Shown here: positions 1 through 6,900 of the stretch, one piece after another
Layout of the letters: every line of letters starts with the position of its first letter
Numbering within the stretch: the stretch's first letter is position 1
Assembly (NCBI GenBank): GCA_946479335.1
Contig: CAMLFP010000218.1
Span: forward strand, 1-9,351
From: an uncultured Archangium sp.
Lineage (GTDB): Bacteria > Myxococcota > Myxococcia > Myxococcales > Myxococcaceae
Length of the DNA stretch: 9,351 bases
Direction of reading: 5' to 3'
The notes under the pieces: model-generated
Seen by the model: only the letters and a program-made list of their open reading frames with translations
Database searches by the model: none
Told to the model about the DNA's origin: nothing
Made by a program: the position numbers and the translations under genes

Positions 1-2
1 TG

Positions 3-926
3 CTGGTGCTGCTCATCCTCTCGTTCGTGCCGCAGCTCATCGCGCCGCTCAACGAGCGCACGCTGCTCGCGCCCTCTGACTGGCGCAACGCGCTCTTCGG
101 CGTGGTGTCGATGGCGGCGGTGGTGACGGCGCTGCGTCAGTGGCCGCGGCTCCTCACGCGGCTCCCGCAGGTCGCGCTCCCGGTGCTGTTTCTGCTGTTG
201 GGCGCGGCGCAGCGCGGCGTCATCGACGGGCCGGCGGTGTTGGGCGCGGTGCACGTGGCGTTGCTCGCCGTCGGCTTCACCCTGGCCAACGACTGGTACG
301 ACCGCCGCGAAGACGCGCTCTCGGGCCGCCCCACCACGCTCGACGAGGGCGCCGCGGAGTGGCTCGCGCTGGTGCCGCTGGTCTTCACCGCGCACGTGGC
401 GACGACGCGCGTGGAGCTGGGGCTCGCGCTCGTCGGCTTCTCCATCGTCTCGTTCGCGTACCACGCAGACCCGCTGCGCCTGAAATGCGTCTTCCCGCTC
501 TCGTACAAGACCGAAGCGTTCCTCGGCGGGCTGTGCTTCTTCATGGGCCTCACCGCCGCGGGGACGGCACCGACCGACGCGTCGCTGTGGCTCCTGCTGG
601 CCGTGACGCTGGGCACGCCTGCCGCGCTGGTCTTCAAGGACTACAAGGACATCGACGCCGACGCGCAGGCGGGCGTGCGCAGCGCGTTCGTCTTCGGCGA
701 GGCGAAGGGCGTATCACGCGTGACGCTGCGGCGGCTGGCGGCTTTCGGGCTGGCGTTGAGCTTGAGCCTCGTCACCGCGTGGAGCGGTCAATGGGCGCTC
801 CTCGCGCTCGCCGCGCTCGCGCCCGCGGCGGTGCTGCTGCTCAAGAAACCCTCGCACGCCGTCGCCGGAGGCATCATCGCCGCCGAGCTGCTGCTGGCGA
901 CGGCCGTCGTCGCCCGGCTGCCGTAG
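3..926 (+). CDS. UbiA-superfamily prenyltransferase-like membrane protein (5' partial)
   Basis: Residues are numbered from the GTG at 6. UbiA enzymes are integral membrane proteins that transfer a prenyl chain onto an aromatic or other acceptor, using two Asp-rich motifs that hold Mg-diphosphate. Seen here: NDWYDRRED at residues 95-103 fits the first motif NDxxDxxxD. KDYKDIDAD at 211-219 fits the second, DxxxD-like motif, followed by the usual small-residue/Gly stretch (AGVRS). Between them, YHADPLRLK (152-160) matches the family's Y-x-x-P-x-R-x-K loop. Hydrophobic segments lie before, between and after the motifs, ending with LLLATAVVARL near the C-terminus. About 306 residues is near the usual family length (about 290-320), but the frame is open to the window edge and the first codons already lie in a hydrophobic helix. 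The start is therefore probably upstream; GTG at 6 is only the first possible internal start. The first Asp motif sits somewhat later than usual, so there is an extra hydrophobic stretch in front. Stop TAG is at 924-926. The substrate cannot be told: quinone, lipid and pigment prenyltransferases all share these motifs. Family call is confident; specific function unknown. Confidence 0.9.
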   Translation: MVLLILSFVPQLIAPLNERTLLAPSDWRNALFGVVSMAAVVTALRQWPRLLTRLPQVALPVLFLLLGAAQRGVIDGPAVLGAVHVALLAVGFTLANDWYDRREDALSGRPTTLDEGAAEWLALVPLVFTAHVATTRVELGLALVGFSIVSFAYHADPLRLKCVFPLSYKTEAFLGGLCFFMGLTAAGTAPTDASLWLLLAVTLGTPAALVFKDYKDIDADAQAGVRSAFVFGEAKGVSRVTLRRLAAFGLALSLSLVTAWSGQWALLALAALAPAAVLLLKKPSHAVAGGIIAAELLLATAVVARLP

Positions 927-940
927 CGCACCGCTACCGC
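920..940. terminator. Hairpin containing both convergent stop codons (possible bidirectional terminator)
   Basis: GTAGCG (923-928), loop CAC, and CGCTAC (932-937) form a perfect 6-bp stem. It extends by two G-C pairs beyond a C-C mismatch (920-921 with 939-940). The + strand TAG (924-926) and the - strand TAG (936-934) occupy mirror positions. There is no T-run on either side, so it is not a classical intrinsic terminator, and the short stem may be chance in such GC-rich DNA. Confidence 0.3.
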
Positions 941-3900
941 GACAACTTGTGCACGCCGTTGCGCAGCACGCGCATCTCGTACACCGAGCCGCCCACGTAT
1001 TGGATGTGCGGGAGGTAATAGACCGGCGGCGTGGTGCCGGTGGTCTGCGCGATGGACAGCGTGGGCGCGTATTTGTTGAGGCCCGTCGCGAGAATCGAGC
1101 GCCGCCACGAGTTCAGCAGGTGGCAATCAAACGGGCAGTACGCGAGCTTGAGCCGGTTCTGGCCGGTGATGGGGTCTTCGCCCACGTACGTGAGGTACTG
1201 GCCGTCGCCGTTGGCCCACGAGCTGATCTGTCTGCCGCTGACCTTGTCGTGGTCGAGCGCCAGGGTAGCGACGCCGCTCGACGCCACGTCGGTGCCGGTG
1301 ACCCCCAGGTACAGGTTGCCGCTGTGCTGGTTGAAGGGGTTGTCCATCGAGGCGTAGGCCGAGACGGTGTACGCCGAGTTGCCAGCGCCGGAGAGGTCGG
1401 TGTCGGTGGCGACGGCGTCGGTGCCACCGACGCTCCAGTAGCCACCGCGCACGAAGACTGGCGTGTTCCACGTCGGGGAGGCGGCGGTCGCGTTGAGCGT
1501 GTCGGCCATGTACACGGCCTCGTACGAGTCGGTGTTGTACGTCTGCCGCCAGACGATGACCGCGCGCGAGCCGTCGAACTTCGCGATGTCGAGCGAGCTG
1601 AGCGTGTAGCTGGCCGGGCTCGAGATGCTGAACGAGGTCTGCGGCGTGTAGGTGATGCCGCCGTCGGTCTCCGGCACGCCGATCGCCGTCTTGATGGCGC
1701 CGCCCTGCACGTCGGCGTAGGCCACGAGCACGCGGCCGTTGGTCACGTCGGCCTTCGCGGCGAGGTAGGTGCCCTCGAAGACTCCGCTGCCCGCGGAGTC
1801 GAGCAGCGAGATGGGGGTCGCCGAGCCCGTGAGGTCACCGAAGTTCGAGAAGTACACGCCGTTGCAGCACGAGAACTTGATGAACGCCGTGGCGCGGTTG
1901 CCGAAGCCGACGACGGTGCGGCTGGAGGTGGTGGCGCTGCTCGACAGGCTCAGGCTCGTCCAACTCTGGCCGCCGTTGCTGCTCCGGTAGAGGGTCGCGT
2001 CGGAGGCGCCGACCGCCTTCATCCCGTACGGCGGCATCAGCAGCACGTTGTTGTTGTACGCGACGACCGCGCTCGACCTCGACTGCGGGCTGCCCGCGCC
2101 GGCGTCGGTGGAGAAGACCGTCGCCACCACCGCGGGCTCCGTCTGCCACACGAAGCCGTCGTTGCCGGCCATGTTGTTGTCATCGACCGCGCGCACCGAG
2201 AACGAGGTCAGCGCCGTGGGGCTGCTGGGCGGCACGTCGTACGAGACCGCGCCCGAGTAGTTGAAGTCGGTGAAGCTGCTGCCAGTGCCCGAGGCGACCT
2301 GGTAGCGGTCGACCGCCGAGACGGGCGTCCACGTCAGGCGCGAAAGGCCCACGCCCGCCGCCAGCTGGCTGCGCACCGCGGGCAGCGACGGCACCAGCAC
2401 CGTCAACGTGCTCCCCGTGCTGTCGGTGTACGCCACGGCGACGTCTTGCGTGTTGTCGCCCGACATCACCGCCGCGTAGCCATTGTTCGGGTTGTTCTCG
2501 AGGTGCGTCGTCGCCGAAGAGAAGAACGACTGGCCCTCGTTGGCCGACTCCATCAGCGTCAGCTGCCCGGCGGCGTTGCGGTACAGCACGAACACGTTGC
2601 GCCCGCCGGCCCACACGCGCGGCGGTTGGGCGGAGTCGGCGTCGTTCGCCAACTGCAGCGCGCCGCCGAACGAGGTGGAGGCCGTCAGCTTGCGGCGCAG
2701 GTGCACGTAGCGCGAGCTCCCGGTGGAGGCGGTGTTCGACATGTACACGAGGTACGCCTGCGTGGCCTCCGGGAGGCTGACGCAGGCGACGTCCCAGTTC
2801 ATGAAGTCGGTCGACACGCCGGCCGCGCCCGACACCACGCTGCTCTGGAGGTACGAGTCGCCGCCCGCCGAGGTGTTCGCGAGGTTGAAGGTGACGAAGT
2901 ACTGCGTCAGCGCGTCGATGGCCGTGCCGCGCTTCCACGTGTGGATGGCGGTGTAGTTGCCGGAGCACGACTTGAGGCCGGTCACCACGCCCGCCGGCGT
3001 GTACATCGGCGAGGCGTTCAGGTTGATGTTCGACGGGCTCGCGCTCGGGTCACCGCCCACCGAGGAGTACGCGATGCGCACGCCGGCATCGCCCCACTGC
3101 CGGTACACCACCGCGAGGCGATCTCCGCTGCTGACGAGGCCGAGGCCGGTGGGTGAACCGAAGTTGGAGCTGGTGCGCAGGTCGGGCGCGGTGTCGACGA
3201 GCCCGGTCCACGTGCGGCCCTGGTCGATGGACGAGAAGACCTTCACCTCGCCCTGGTCGCTGTCGTCGGGCGGCGACGCGGAGCCCACCGTGCCCACCAC
3301 CACCGCGCGGTCGGTGATGCCGATGTGCCCGGTCTCGCGCCCGGCGCCGAACGCCGCGTCGAGCGTCGAGACGCGCCAGGTGACGCCGCGGTCGTTCGAC
3401 ACCGCGACCTTCAGGTTGCCGCTCCGCAGCTGCCAGTTGGCGTCGAGCTCCGAGAAGGTGACGTAGATGTCGTCGCCGTTGGTGGCCACGTCGAGCGGCG
3501 CGACGGAGTAGCTGCTGTTGATGGGCACCGCGAGGCGCTTGAAGCCCACCGCGCCGCTGAGGCTGGTGCTGGGCACGGAGACGTTGGTGGCGTTGTCGAC
3601 TGCCTTGACCGCGAAGACCTGATCGCGCCGGTTGTTGAGGTTGAGCACCCAGCCATCGGTCTTGGTGCCGTCGACCTCCGCGCACTTCGCCGACGCGCTG
3701 GAGGTGCCGCACCACAGCTCGTACCGGAGGATGCCCGACGGGTCGGAGACCGCGTCCCAGAAGAGGCGGGCGCCGCGGTTGGCCATGTCGACCGAGTAGA
3801 GGCGCGGCGCGGCGGGCCCGGCGGTGTCGATGCGCACCGACGCCGAGACCGGCGCCGTCGCGTTGCCCACGTCGTCGACGAACACCGCGTAGATGGTCGC

Positions 3901-6900
3901 CAGGCCGTCGGCGCCGAAGTCGTAGGTCGTGACGCTGGGCGTGGTCGTGTAGTTGATGAGCGTGAACGGGCCCGCGGAGCTCGCCGCGACGCCCCACTTC
4001 TGCGCGTCGTCGGCGCTGCCGTTCACCGTCACGTTCTGCGTGTTGGTGAAGCCGTTGCTCGCCGGGCTGGAGATGGTGACCGCCGGCCCCGTCGGCGGCT
4101 GGGTGTCGAGGGTGATGCTGGGGGTGCTGACCGTCGCGTTCCCCACGTTCAACGCCGCGTCGCGCACGCACACCGTCACCTGCTGCGAGCCCTCCGCGTT
4201 GGAGAGCGTGAAAGGCACCGCGCTGGAGGTGTAGCCCTGCCACGGCAGCGACGGCGTCGCCGCGCACGTCACCGAACCCGAGACGATGGCCAACTGCGCG
4301 GGCGTGCCCGTGCAGCCGGAGGTGGTGACGCCGATGTTGGTGAGCGCGGTCTTGCCCGCCACGGGCGACGCGGCGCCGTTGCGCGCCCTGCCCGCCAACG
4401 TGACGGTGCAGCCCGAGGGCGCCGTGGTGTCGTAGATGATGGCCGCCGACGGCACCCACAGCGAGCCGCTGAGGCCTCCGAAGACGTTGCCCGCCGCGTC
4501 GCGGAAGCAGCCGCTCACCTGGCGCGGGCCATCAGCGCCCGCCGCCACGGTGGTGTCCACGTAGCCCGCCGCGGGCATCGCCGTGTACCCAGCGCCCGGG
4601 CACGCCGCGAGCGACGCGTCGCCCAGCAGGTAGTCGACCGCGCCGGTGACGTTGAAAGTGACGCGCACCGTGGTGGTGGCGGTGACGATGCTCGACTGCG
4701 TCGCGCCGTCGCCCAGCGTGCCGGTCATCGAGAGGGAGCCGGTGGGCGCGGTGGTGTCGTACGTCACCGTCGCGGGCACCACGGTGGTGTTGCCGGCCTT
4801 GTCCTTGAAGCGCGCGTAGACGGTGCGCAGGCCGTCGCCGCCGCTGCTCAGGGTGAAGGCCTGCGTGCCGCCGCCGGGCATGGCCATCGGGCCCACGGTG
4901 CCGGCGCCGCTGAAGCTGCTCGACTCCGAGAGCGTGAGGGCCTCGGTGGCCGAGAGGTCTCCCGCGCCGCTGCTGACGGTGACGGTGACGCTGCTCGAGC
5001 GCGTGGTGGCGGGCGAGATGGACGCCGACGCCGGCGAGGGCGCGGTGGAGTCGTAGGTGATGGTGCCGGACACCGGCGACGCCGTCTCGTTGCCCGCGGA
5101 GTCGCGCAGCATCACGTAGACCGTCTTGAGCCCGTCAGACGAGCTGTCGAGCAGCCAGCTCAGCGAAGACGTGAGGTCCTGGTAGCCGGCGCTGGAGAGC
5201 CCCGCGCCGTTGTCGTTGGCGATCTTGAACTGCAGCGCGCCGCCCGCGGGCTCCGCCGCCGCCGACAGCGAGAGGCTGACGGTGGGTGAGTTGGTGAAGC
5301 CGTTGGCCGTGGCCTGCGCTCCGCGCGCGATGGTGACGGTGCCGGTGGGCACCACGGTGTCGACGACGATGGTGTCTGACGCCAGCGCCGACGCGTTGCC
5401 CGCCGCGTCGATGAGCTGCGCGTAGACCGTCACCGCGCCCTGCGTGTTGTTCCACGTGAAGCTGCCGGTGGTGGCGTAGGCCGAGGTGGTGCCGGTGGTG
5501 AGGAGCCCGTTGGCGTCGACCGCCGAAGACGTCGAGAGCCGCATCTGCGCGACGCTGGTCTGCGAGTCGGAGCCGGAGATGGTGAAGGGCAGCGAGAGGC
5601 CGCTGTTGGCGCGGGTGAACTTCACGCCGTTGTTGGTGCCGGTGGCGGTCAGCGAGAAGACGGGCGCGGCGGGCGGCGCGCGGTCGAGCGTCACCGTGCT
5701 GGAGACGATGGTGTCGTTGCCGGCGCGGTCGCGGAAGCGCGAGTACACGGTGCGCACACCGTCGGTGCCGGCGGCCAGCGTGAAGGGCGTCGACGCCAGC
5801 ACCGGCCCGGGGCCGACGGTGCCCGCGCCCGTGAAGCTCAACGACTCGGAGAGGGTGAGGCCCGCGTCAGGCACGAGGTCGCTGGCCGACGACGCCGCCA
5901 GCACCGACACGCCCAGCGTCTTCGTGGGCTGCGGCGTCACCGAGGCGGTGGCCGGCGTGGGCGCGGTGACGTCGTAGGTGATGCTCCCGGAGATGGGCGA
6001 GGCGGTCTCGTTGCCGGCCGAGTCCCTGAACACCACGTAGACGGTCTTGAGGCCCTCGCTGCTGCCGTCGATGACCCAGCTCAAGAGCGTGGAGAAGTCC
6101 TGGTAGCCGGCGCCGGCGAGGCCCGCGCCGTTGTCGTTGGCGATGCGGAACTGCAGCGCGCCTCCGCTGGGCTCCGTGGCGGCCGACAGCGAGACGCTGA
6201 CGGTGGCCGAGTTGGTGTAGCCGTTGACCTGCGCCTGCGCGCCGCGCGCGATGCTGACGGTGCCGGTGGGCGCGACGCTGTCGACGACGATGGTGTCGGA
6301 GGCCAGCGCCGACGCGTTGCCCGCGGCGTCGAGCAGCTGCGCGTAGACCGTCACCGGCCCCTGCGTGCCCGCGTACGCGAAGCTGCCGCTGGTGCCGTAG
6401 GTCGACGTCGTGCCGGTGGTCAGCACGCCGTTCGCGTCGACGGCCGAGGAGGTCGAGAGGCGCATCTGGGTGACGCCGCTCCCGGTGTCGACGCCGGAGA
6501 GGGTGAACGCCAGCGCGGTGCCGAAGCGCGTGAACTTCGTGCTGCCGTTGGTGCCGGTCTCGGTGAGGGCGAAGGTCGGCGCCGCGGGCGGCGTGGAGTC
6601 GAGCGTCACCTGCGCGCTGACGATGGTGTCGTTGCCCGCGCGGTCGCGGAAGCGCGCGTACACCGTGCGCGGGCCGTCGCCGGTGTTGGCCAGCGTGAAG
6701 GCCACCGGGCTCGAGAGCGCCTGCGGCGTCGCGCCGGTGAAGGTGGCGCTCTCCGAGAGGGTCAGCGGCGCCGCGGCGAGGTCGCTGGCGGCCGAGGCCA
6801 CCGTCAACGAGAGGGGCCGCGTGCGCGTGCTGGCCGGCGCGGTCAACGTACCGCCCGGCGCGGTGACGTCGTAGGTGATGCTGGCCGAGGTCACCGATGA

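Noticed and set aside
934..1000. C-terminal sorting signal (LPXTG, MYXO-CTERM, type IX-type domain or autotransporter barrel) on the giant protein
   Set aside because: The last residues (VLRNGVHKLSR) have no hydrophobic helix, Cys/Gly tail or sorting motif, and the preceding sequence continues the propeller pattern.
140..1018. Alternative + strand frame overlapping the UbiA-like gene
   Set aside because: The product is an Arg/Ala/Gly-rich string without hydrophobic helices, while the overlapping frame has both Asp-rich UbiA motifs and clear membrane segments.
949..3156. Long open frame on the + strand opposite the giant gene (about 735 codons)
   Set aside because: It is antisense to a convincing domain-rich coding sequence. 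Its translation is an Arg/Val/Ala/His-rich low-complexity string with no domain pattern, as expected from the G/C third-position bias of the real gene.
937..3543. Functional sialidase (neuraminidase)
   Set aside because: Asp-boxes are structural and occur in many non-enzymatic propellers; the FRIP motif and catalytic Arg triad could not be found.
3325..5289. Second long + strand open frame (about 654 codons) opposite the giant gene
   Set aside because: Same reason: Arg/Ala/Gly/Val/His-rich shadow translation, no recognisable motifs, complete overlap with the real repeat protein. Its apparent internal repetition simply mirrors the repeat array.
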